Part shown: positions 55,192 through 64,000 of the stretch, piece by piece
Layout: every line of letters begins with the position of its first letter
Position numbering within the stretch: position 1 is the first letter of the stretch
Assembly (NCBI GenBank): GCA_036971475.1
Contig: JBAIZL010000002.1
Location: forward strand, 132,842,240-132,906,239
DNA from: Prosapia bicincta
Taxonomy: Eukaryota; Arthropoda; Insecta; Hemiptera; Cercopidae
DNA: 64,000 bases
Direction of reading: 5' to 3'
Program-made: the position numbers and the translations under genes
Notes under the pieces: model-generated
Told to the model about the DNA's origin: nothing
What the model saw: only the letters and a program-made list of their open reading frames with translations
Databases searched by the model: none

Positions 55192-55959
55192 TAGGGGTGA
55201 GCTGATACCTAAAATATTTTTTCTCAGATTCTCAAATTTTTCTTTCAGTTCTCGATTCTTTCAAGTTATATAGGCCTACATAATATTCTCTAATAACAAA
55301 TTTAGTCAACATCTTGGCCATGTGGTGAGGCCTTTTAAAAGTTCCACTTTAATGTAACAAACTACACAAAACTTTTGGCCTCGATGTAAGAATAGGAACT
55401 TGTGTAGGACAAACATAATGGATAAAAGTAATGATTTATTTTAAATTAAAAATATGAAATTCAGTTCACAATTACAATATAACTTCAGTAATAGCCATTT
55501 CAGTTTGTATAACTGGAGAAATTGAAACTACCCTTCCTTTGTGTTTTGTTTTGATATGTATGAAGTGGTGGCGGAGTAGTAGCGGTCAGAGACAGGGAGA
55601 AAGAGAGTGTCAAGCCCTCCTGAGTGAGAATGATACAGCAGAGCGATGACAAACTGACCGGAAATGCTTCCGATCGTATTTTTGTTGCGTCATAAATAAT
55701 AATAATTTTTCTGTGCTTTCGAATATACACGATCTGCTTTGATCGTTTAATTCATTCTAAGCAACTAATACTTAAATAAGACATAATTGATAATTAATTA
55801 TATTTCCTATAAATTACACCACATACGTATTTTAACAGTTGAAAAAAATAAGAATCGGTATTGGCACTTTAATAAATGGAGAAACGAGTATCTCAGATTT
55901 CTCAATACCATTAGAATCGACGATTCCTGGAATCGAGAATTGGAATCGGCCCATCCCTA
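55192..55959. mobile_element. hAT-type nonautonomous transposon (768 bp) with 8-bp TSD
   Basis: The ends are TAGGGGTGAGCTGATACC (left) and, inverted, TAGGGATGGGCCGATTCC (right), typical of hAT elements. A perfect 8-bp direct repeat TTTAAAAC flanks it at 55184-55191 and 55960-55967, the TSD length of the hAT superfamily. Subterminal AGATTCT/AGAATCG motifs recur near both ends, as expected for transposase-binding sites. No transposase is encoded. Confidence 0.88.
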
Positions 55960-56251
55960 TTTAAAACATAAGTCTGTGAGGAAAAAATTTGCAACAGTTC
56001 TGAAATGAAATCAACTACTAATGAAATTTAATTCAATTGAGAATCTACAACTTTTTCTGATATTTTACTAATATCAAGACATTACAAAGGCATATTTCAT
56101 ATACTACTACTTTAATAATAAATGAAATGAGGATAATAGGGTGATAGTATATATTTTCTCTGTATTTACCAAGTTTATAGGAATAAATATATTAAACCAA
56201 GTTATAGATTAGAATCTGCCCATTTTCAAGATTTAATTCCTGTTTTATTAC

Positions 56252-56726
56252 CTGTCTTGAGCATTGTCTCGGTTGAACCTTTCCCCAAGACCTTCATGCA
56301 ATAAACGTTTATCATCTTTGTGGTCTGGTATTGGTACTGGTAAACTAGGCTGTCGAACAGCAACATCGACTAATGATGTGAATGCTTCATGACCTGGTGG
56401 GTAATGATGAGGACTAGGAGGCTTATGTCCAGGAGGGTAATGATGGGGACTCGGAGGTTTAGTATTATGTCTTTGAATTACTCCTTGACGAGGTTGATAG
56501 AAGCCCGAACTCTTATCTGCAGTCCGTCGAACCCCTACACCATGCATCTGTTGTGACGTGATGTAGTCGTTCATTATGATTTGCCTTTGTTCAACAGAAT
56601 ATGCTGGTGGTCGAGGTGGATAAAATCCTGGAGCAGAAGGTGCAGGTCTCTTAGCCCCTCCACTACTACTATAGTATTCATTACTAGTTGATCCAGGATA
56701 AATACTTCGTTGGTGTACAGGTGTAC
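56252..56726 (-). CDS. Smr: Smrter/NCoR-like corepressor exon with conserved IMNDYITSQQMHG block
   Basis: The exon runs from 56726 (after TTTTCAACAG) to 56252 (before GTAATAAAAC). Its first two bases complete the Gly of GSITQG from the previous exon, giving GSITQG-TPVHQRSIYPG, and its last two begin an Arg codon. It encodes about 158 residues. RPPAYSVEQRQIIMNDYITS followed by QQMHG is the strongest family mark, lying in the repression/interaction region of NCoR/SMRT proteins. A 12-residue tandem duplication (PPSPHHYPPGHK then PPSPHHYPPGHE) and a Pro-rich stretch follow. The frame is open beyond the first internal Met, so the exon is longer than an ATG-based reading suggests. Confidence 0.85.
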
Positions 56727-59039
56727 CTGTTGAAAATTCAAAATCTTGTAGTAACAGTTCAGAAAAACAAGAAATATTAATATTTCAAATTAATATACTA
56801 TATAAACTGTAAACAACTAGCAATATGCTCACCTTCGCTTCTGTTAGGAATATTTAAATACATTTGAGTACATTTCTCTGCCTTTCCTGACAGATTACAA
56901 TATTATTCTTTGTTGACATATTTCGGAATAACTCAATCCTCAAACTTTAATAGTACTCAACTAGAGAATAATGTACTCAAAAGTATGACAAAAAATTGGT
57001 GATGAAAATATCTTTAATTTTAAAATTATGTAATTTCATTGACTTTTCTAATTGGATCCTGACTTCTATAAATTTCATAAAAAATGACAAAGGAAATATT
57101 GTTTAGTGCCATACGTTAAATTTACAAATACCAATTTATGCAATAAAAGTCTAGCAGTGTTAGGGAAGAAACCAAGAATTGGTTAGCATTATCTATGGAT
57201 TAGTAGATTAAAATCTGTTTTATACGGCATTCTATTATCCAGAACGTTCTTTTAACCGGCACATTAAAAAAAAAACAAAATCAGTACTGTGTCCTTTGTT
57301 TTACAAGATGTGAATTATCGGAAATACAGTACAAAAAGATTGAATTCTGTTTAAAAAAAAAAACATTGCATCTTGCTTGTAACAAATTATCACCGAATTT
57401 AGTAATGGAAGATGTAGACATAAGTGAAAGAAATCCAATAGAAGAGTGGGTACATATGTATGAAAACACAGACACATCACACAATATAACTGTTTAAGAT
57501 TTAATAAGGGCAATCACAGAAGAAAGATTAACTGAAATTGAATCATCAGATGAACAAATAGCTCAAGAAAAGGTATGTTTAATAGAATAATGCTGCTACC
57601 GCTTTTACAACACTGTTTGTTGAAGGTGAGAAATGGTACTCAGCTCAGGAAGTTTTGCAAGTCCATATGCTTTAATCAAAATTAGTTGAAAACTGTCATT
57701 GTGTATCAAGCAATCAGACGTCTGTGATTATTTTTTAAATAATTAAAAGATAAATAAGATCATTAATGTTTGTGTAGTTAAGTGTACTTGAGAATGTTTT
57801 ATTTTAACATTGTATGAACGAAAAACGTTTTTTAGCAATAAGATTATATTCTTTTCAATTTTTTTTTTCATATAAATTTTGTGTGTGCAAGCATGTGCGT
57901 TCATCAATACATATGGAAACATATTAATTGGATACAAACAAACATGGAAGGTAAGATTTCCAGCAGTACATTTGATTTTTTTCATAGATAGCATAACGTT
58001 ATGCACAGTACATACTGTACATAGGCTACATATATAGGTTAGGTTCTATTATTCAGAAATTTCCAATAACCAGCAACATGCCGAACCCGAACAGTGCCGA
58101 ATATTTCAGCTTTCGCTGTATATTTATATTCCTATACCATTCTAATTTACAATAATAAGAAAAAATATGCAAATCCAATCAAAACAAATCCTAAAAGAAT
58201 ACCAATTTTAAAAATGTTATTAACAATAACATATTTCAGTTTAAATTCATATAAATTATGTTTATTTCTCAAGTTTTTGTTACAAAGTCATACTTAATAA
58301 ATTTGTGTGTGTAATGAAGTTGATATTACTGCAGTTGTTTGCTGTGACTATTTATACAGACTACTATTTAGATGTATTTTTCTATTTTATTATAAGAAGT
58401 TCATTTTACATTTTTTGTAATAATTGATTTATTATGATACAGAAAGTCAATATGTGTCATATGATGCACCAATAAATTAGCAGCTTTAAGCTAGATAGAC
58501 AACTAAATGATCTGTCTATACAATGTCTGGTCAGCATGTCATCCGCATCGAGAAAACTGGAATTGGACCAGGATTAATATAATGACGACAATTTTTGGAA
58601 ATTATTCTTTTTAAATGTTTTTATTTTTAAGGTACTTTTTCAATATGAACAGTTGAAGGGAAAGGTAAAAAACTGACCTTCAGAGGAGATACTTGCCTCT
58701 ATCTAAATTCTACCTATTTCAACTCATTTCTTAAGCCAGCCATCAGATCATCTTAAAACATAAAATTCATCAAAGCACTCAAATTATTTTAATAAATATG
58801 CTATGTTCAGTTAAAGCTTAATGAATTTTTGTTGCACTTAAATAATAAAAAAATGTCTATGAAACATTTTTAATGTCCACACACTTACATCAAAAAAGTT
58901 ATCTAGAACTCTATATGATTTGTTTTTGAAAAGTGTTTCTTACAAAAATACTTTATTTTTGTGGTAACAATATATGTGAGGGTTCTGAACAAACCCTAAT
59001 TATTGCATTTTCAAATTGTTTACACAAAATGGATTTTAC
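56727..59039 (-). other. Smr intron
   Basis: A 2.3-kb phase-1 intron, donor GTAAAATCC at 59039 and acceptor CAACAG ending at 56727. It contains a possible pogo-like remnant (57190-58110). The remainder is AT-rich with nothing recognised. Confidence 0.78.
57190..58110 (+). pseudogene. Possible pogo/Tigger transposon remnant
   Basis: Plus-strand frames around 57403-57570 read MEDVDISERNPIEEWVHMYE and, after a stop, DLIRAITEERLTEIESSDEQ, resembling the acidic C-terminal tail of Tigger/jerky transposases. CTATTATCCAGAACGTTC and TTTAACCGGCA near 57230-57262 recur in the same orientation near 58046-58090, like subterminal motifs. No catalytic block was seen; the assignment is tentative. Confidence 0.35.
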
Positions 59040-59286
59040 CTTGTGTAATAGAACCTCCAGGTGCATCCTTACTGGCAGCATGTGGAGGTGTCATTTGTCG
59101 AAGAAGGTTAGAAGGTGGTTCGTATCTGGATGATGGAGTTAGGTTCTGATTGCTGGAATTATACAATATTGGTGATGAAACTGGAGTCCCATGAAGAATT
59201 GAGCCACCTGCCTTGCCAACTCCAGCAGTTAGTAAGCCTGGTGAGAGTTTAGGTGATAATTTTGAAGATAACTGTGGCGAAGACAC
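59040..59286 (-). CDS. Smr: Smrter/NCoR-like corepressor exon with GSITQG motif
   Basis: The exon starts at 59286 with GTG (Val) after acceptor TTCATTTTTACAG, phase 0, and ends at 59040 with one base of a split Gly codon before GTAAAATCC. It encodes 82 residues: repeated Ser/Pro (SSPQLSSKLSPKLSPGLL), GGSILHGTPVSSP, a Met/Pro segment (NLLRQMTPPHAA) and PGGSITQ. The paired GGSI-HGTP and GGSI-TQGTP motifs are characteristic repeats of NCoR/SMRT corepressors. This is the most 5' exon I can support; the protein must start further upstream. Confidence 0.83.
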
Positions 59287-60325
59287 CTGTAAAAATGAAA
59301 AAAATCAATCTTGAACTTAGCTAAATTATATACTGTTATTATTATTTTAAATTTTCATAAAGTAAACACCTAATATTATGTTAATATTAGCTGGGGGTGA
59401 AAATTTGTATACTAAAATAAAGTGAAAAGTTCTACAAAAAAATTTCTTTCGTTTTCAAAAAGTCAATATTTTGTGAAATTGTTGAAAATTAAAAATGATA
59501 AATTTTAATCTAAAAAATTCGTATTTTTAAACGGTTTCTCAAAACCCTTATTATTTTACAAGCAAAATTAAGTGTATTAAAAATTTAATAGATGGTTTTT
59601 TTAATTTCTGTAAATGTATTGCAGCGGTTTCGGTCATAAAAATCCAAAATCTACATTTAAATTTTACCAAAGAGATTAAAGTAAGCTTAATCTCTTATCA
59701 GCTTAAATCAGAATTTTTATCTCTTGGATATATGTGATCTCTAGAAAAACTACTGAAATCATGCTAATTGCGAGTACTATGAGGTCTTAGGATTTAGATC
59801 CCAGTATATCTGTAGCCTTCTGATGATGCTAACAATGTGTGAAATTTAATTAAAAGTTCTGTAAATAATTGTAGCCAGGGTTTAAAACTGTTTAATAATT
59901 ATAATTACTCTACTGCCCCTTTCATTGTTTTTTATATAAATGCTTTTGTTGATTTTTTTAAAAAATCATTCGGAAAAACAAAACTTTGTAATTATATTTA
60001 GTCTTCCACTCTATTAAACTGTTTGGGTCAAAATCAAAGGAAAATTGTATTGACATTAAACAAAAAAATATTCTAAATATTGTCCACAAATTAGAGCCTT
60101 ATTTTATAAAACTTGAGATGAAAATTTTCAGTTAGTAAATAAAATCCAATGAAACTGGTACAAATTAAAATAAGATACTCTTAACTGCCAATTTTACCAA
60201 TAAAACATCATTCATTAATTATACATGACTACTTTTGGTATCACTTGGCAAAAAAAAAAACACTACACTTGTTTCAGACAAGGTCAGTGAGTCACGGTTC
60301 AATGCTGTGTTACTGCAATTTATAG

Positions 60326-60421
<96 letters not shown>

Positions 60422-62199
60422 GTGTGTTTGTTTGTATAGCTGATGTTACTGACATCATAAAGATTTCTTTTTGTGTATTTTTAATTTATTTATTTTAATT
60501 TAAATTAAAATATAAAACTTTAAAATACATATCAAATCAATCAGCATTATTTTTTTTTCCTTCTACGGGCTCCACAGATAATTTCAATGTACATTTACAC
60601 AGCAGGCACCATTTTAGTTTACTTGCAAAACAATTGCAAAAGTCAGTTTAATTGCATAAAATAGATTTTGCAGTAAGGCCTTTTAAAAAATAGTATCTTT
60701 AAGATGTTGAACAAAAGCTGGGTAAAATAGTGTAACACCTTCTAATCTACAAGTTTTCTTGTTGAAATCATAATATGAAACTTCTATCTGCAAGAATACT
60801 TCAATATTTTTTTAAAAGATTAAAGCTATAAGCATTATGTGTAAATTGATATGTTAATTATATATTTCTAGGCTGTAGGCCTGGAATGTTTTCTTGGTTA
60901 TTTGAATATTGTGTTAAAATTTTTGAATACATAACAGATTAATTTGTACTCATACAATATTCATATTATAGTGTGATTTCCTCATTGGCTTTAGACTACA
61001 CTTAGCTAATATACATATATAGATGTTGCTTTAATCAACTGTATCACAATTGTGTAGTTAGTGGGGATAATCTATGTTGTTAGTTTGCGAATGTGTTTGC
61101 ATACTTTTTGTGCAATGGCTAATACAATAATGTTTATATTTAATATGCTAAATATCTAGGAAAGTACATTCCTAGTTTACCTTGTGTTTGGTATGTGTGA
61201 CAAAAAACCTAAAATCACACGAAATTTCCAAAATCTATGGTTTCACATAACCATACTATAAAGCACTGTTTCAATAGAAGTATTGTTTAAGGAATAAAAG
61301 TTTTATTTTAAATTATTCGATTCCATCTGACTTGAGCTACTAGTAAACACTTATAAACATTGACACATAGTAGTACGTAGTACTGGTCAATAGTAGTGGT
61401 CACTTTTTAAACTCGGACCTTGATTTATGGTCCAGGTTGACTCAGACATACATCTACCAAAATAGCTGTCTTCATTTATTCAAAAAAATTAGTAGTACTA
61501 TTGGTAAATGTTTACATATTGTTATATATTAATGTATATAAATGAAAAATTGTTTGCTGAAGATTGCACTGTAACAAGCAGTTAGTGAAAGAAAAATCGA
61601 GAGGAATATATCAAAATAAAGGATACATAAAATTATGGCCAGAGAAAAGTGAAATGTTAGACTATCAATGAAAGAAATTATGAAGAAATTTCAGATAACT
61701 TTAATAATCTTATGTTAAACTTAAATAGTTTGGTTAATTGTTTTTAAAAGAAAAAAGTGTTTCATAGTCTAACAATTAGTTAAATTATAACAATTCAAAT
61801 CAATTGTGAATATTTGTTTTATTTATAGAAATACATATATTCTCAGGTCATAACTTGTTTGTAAAACACTGATTTATTCATCTAGAAAATCAAGGTTAAA
61901 GATTTTGAGTGCCAATAACTGTAAATTCATTAAACTAATATAACATTACGACCAACATAAAGACAGACACCAATTACCTTCTCCGAATCAAGAGGACTAG
62001 ACAGCTGACACTATTTTACATGTTTTAAAGCTAATAAACACAATAAGCCCCCATGAACATGAACTTCAATCACCGAATTATCAGTGAACATAGAATTAAA
62101 TGGTACCTAATACTACAATTGATACATAGATGGAATGTAAAAAATAATGAAAAAATATCGACTAGTAATCACTAATAACCTGGAGCAGCTGTTGTGTGA
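59287..62199 (-). other. Upstream Smr intron sequence
   Basis: No further coding exon was recognised to the right of 59286. The sequence is AT-rich, with a large (TG)n at 60327-60430. Confidence 0.5.
60327..60430. repeat. (TG)n microsatellite
   Basis: About 50 TG dinucleotides broken twice by an extra T (TTGTG near 60391 and 60420). Open frames across it are repeats, not genes. Confidence 0.97.
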
Positions 62200-62415
62200 T
62201 TTTCAATTATAAATAAATAAAACTTTTAAACCACAAACTTTTTTTTAGACTGCAAAGGAATCATCTTCAGAAGAAATTGCTACAAATACTCAGTAATTTC
62301 TTGAAAGACAGAGGAGTCTTGTAGTAATTTCCTCTGGAGATGATTGCTTAATCAAAATGTTTATCAGGACAAATAAAAAGTATTTATGGTTTAAGAGGTT
62401 TTATTTATTTATAAT
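62200..62415. repeat. Foldback repeat related to 42240-42345
   Basis: The left arm (62205-62290, inverted) and right arm (62321-62415) share GTAGCAATTTC/GTAGTAATTTC, CTGAAGATGATT/CTGGAGATGATT and GGTTTTATTTATTTATAATTAG-like ends. The arms are imperfect, with about 30 bp between them. The right arm folds TGATT-GCTT-AATCA where a hammerhead stem II would be, but the following GAAA is changed to AAAA, so ribozyme activity is unlikely. Confidence 0.7.
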
Positions 62416-62958
62416 TAGTAAGTACTAACCATTTTCCATATAGAATTTGTGATTAAAATGTTGGGAATAAATTTCTGTTTTGGGGACAGGAAATAAGAAA
62501 ATATAACAATCATCAAGTAGACTTGTACACAAACACGCTAAGCAGTGATTTAGCTCATTTCTATCAAGAATGGAATTTAACCATTGAAATTTCAGGGTAA
62601 ATACAGCGTATTTTCTGAATATTTCCACATTAGCCAAGCAGACAGGTTATTTTACATTTTAAAGCTAAAACTATTATGTTTTCTGTGCCACAAATCAGCT
62701 CTGTAACTTCCCAAATAATTTACCAAACTAAACAGTGGGATCACACAAGTAAAACTATTTGTCAATGTTAAATACGTGATTTAAAAGTAGTTACTCAAAC
62801 AACCGGTCACTACTCACTTGCCAAGCTTATTAAGCTTGTGTCAATTGATAAATGCCTCAATTTGTATGGAGATTACATTGAACAATAATGAATAGTTTTA
62901 AAATGAATATAATCTTTTTTTTCACTTTGTTAATTTTTTTCTTTCAGAACGTCTGTTA

Positions 62959-63132
62959 TAGGGCGAATTTCATAAGCTGGGCCTTGGGTCTTAAGGTAGA
63001 AATTATATATAGGTAGAAATTATATATTAGGTGTCTAGTAAACGTCAGGCACTGTCGTCATCCCTCATCGGGGCCATAAATCGCGGCCTACCCTTAGACA
63101 ATCCTATTAGCATGCTTCCATGAACGCCCTAT
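62959..63132. mobile_element. Short MITE-like element with GGGCG ends
   Basis: The left end TATAGGGCGAATTTCATAAG is matched in inverted form by the right end (complement AATAGGGCGTTCATGGAAGC). It is about 174 bp and non-coding. The superfamily is uncertain; the target duplication may be TA or TTA. Confidence 0.45.
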
Positions 63133-63611
63133 TTACATTTGTTACTAAATATTAAAAAGTATTAATAAGTAACAAATTAATGAGTCAACACTGAGTCAGC
63201 AGAATTCTAACAGTCCATATTTTTGAAAATGACCTGCTATCACATCAACCCTTCCCTCGTCCTCTCTCCAAGGCCTGCAGCCCCAACCCGCTTATAACAT
63301 TTTACCTATCATGAATTGCTCATTTACATTTATAAACAAATGTCATTTTTTGCTGACAAAATTTCTAGTATTGCTTCAATAGTCTAAATACTCAACATTT
63401 TAATTATAAGTAACAACTCTAATGAAATATGATAAATATGGATTCCAAATTTAGGGAAGAATCTACTTCTCCTTAGTCCGTGGCCCTTGATAGAGTAAAA
63501 GAGGAAATTTCTGGTCAATAACAAACGATCAGTGTCTGATCGTGATCATCTAGTACAATAAAAATAATGTTTTTCCTAGGAGTATTTTAAAAATTCAATT
63601 TAATTACAGTA

Positions 63612-64000
63612 CAGTCTCGCTAATCCTGTCTCCGATGATCCGGACGTCCGGCTAATCCGGACAGCCCAAAATTTTTGTTTAGTTATACTGCAGTATTTTA
63701 CAGTGCACAATCAGTCTGCCGTCCAAAAAATATTTATTTTTATACGTCTATATTTGTTATTTTTCAAAGGGGTTTTCCTACTCTTATAGACAAGTAATAT
63801 AATTTATTCATTAAAATATGAATTTACCATATTATTTCTTTCTTTTGCCTATTAAAGTAGGAAAAACTTCTTTGAAATAATATATTCACATTAGATCTCC
63901 CAACACTACAACACACGTGACATCAGAGACATCTTGCGATAAACGAAAGATAAAGGACCGCTGACTAATCGGATAGACAGTCTATCCGTCTGGCGTCAGG
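63612..64000 (+). mobile_element. pogo/Tigger-like element, left end
   Basis: After TA at 63610-63611 the sequence CAGTCTCGCTAATCCTGTCT, then GATCCGGACGTCCGGCTAATCCGGAC, matches the Tigger-type terminal repeat style. The element runs to the window edge; GACTAATCGGATAGACAG near 63963 may be a further internal repeat. No transposase is visible in the part shown. Confidence 0.55.

Larger units (their letters stand above)
52919..56251 (-). other. Smr intron with repeats and transposons
   Basis: A 3.3-kb phase-2 intron with donor GTAATAAAAC at 56251 and acceptor ATAG ending at 52919. It contains the 28-bp repeat, the SINE-like copy, the Penelope family-2 element, family-1 tail pieces and the hAT-type element listed separately. 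Confidence 0.8.

Noticed and set aside
60219..60498. Cys-Val and His-Thr repeat frames across the (TG)n tract
   Set aside because: These are translations of a dinucleotide microsatellite.
62321..62415. Right arm as an active hammerhead
   Set aside because: Stem II folds, but the invariant GAAA is altered to AAAA and stem I is weak.

Overview
This window looks like arthropod, most probably insect, nuclear DNA. It is AT-rich, has spliced coding exons and long introns, and is packed with retrotransposons and DNA transposons of animal type. No bacterial-type operons or rRNA genes are visible. Hemiptera is a guess from the repeat spectrum only.

The one host gene I can support is on the minus strand between about 59.3 and 32.7 kb. 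Six coding exons (59286-59040, 56726-52252 region exon ending at 56252, 52918-52747, 49614-49181, 35849-35618, 33418-32705) have consensus splice sites, and their phases match at every junction. Joined, they encode the C-terminal 757 residues of an NCoR/SMRT-type nuclear-receptor corepressor, called Smrter (Smr) in Drosophila. The evidence is a GSITQG repeat motif split by an intron, an IMNDYITSQQMHG block, and two CoRNR-like helices (IDAII and IESII). The 5' part of the gene lies beyond the right edge.

Left flank (1-27 kb): remains of a pogo/Tigger transposon (1-998); a 41-copy 33-bp minisatellite (4160-5507); an RNase H tail of a non-LTR element; a diverged ~110-bp satellite (8.1-10.5 kb); a full-length but decayed non-LTR element with a 13-bp target-site duplication (10654-15831, minus); and a piggyBac-like remnant (20.84-23.30 kb) into which Penelope-like and foldback elements have nested. 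A 7 x 297-bp satellite (23445-25523) and a deleted Penelope copy follow.

The 13.3-kb Smr intron (35850-49180) holds a nearly complete Penelope-like element (RT plus GIY-YIG nuclease, 38.17-40.64 kb), several palindromic Penelope tails, and a nearly intact young non-LTR element (43119-49123) with gag zinc knuckles, endonuclease, RT and RNase H. That element ends only 44 bp from an Smr splice donor. Further right are a second Penelope family with ~200-bp inverted ends (53867-54800), a hAT-type nonautonomous element with an 8-bp target duplication (55192-55959), and more pogo-like pieces.

The most notable pattern is that at least seven structures are long head-to-head palindromes built from Penelope-type terminal sequence, usually sitting in (TA)n. 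Two of them carry, on both strands, sequences that fold as type I hammerhead ribozymes with self-complementary hexamer stem III. All folds and alignments were made by eye.
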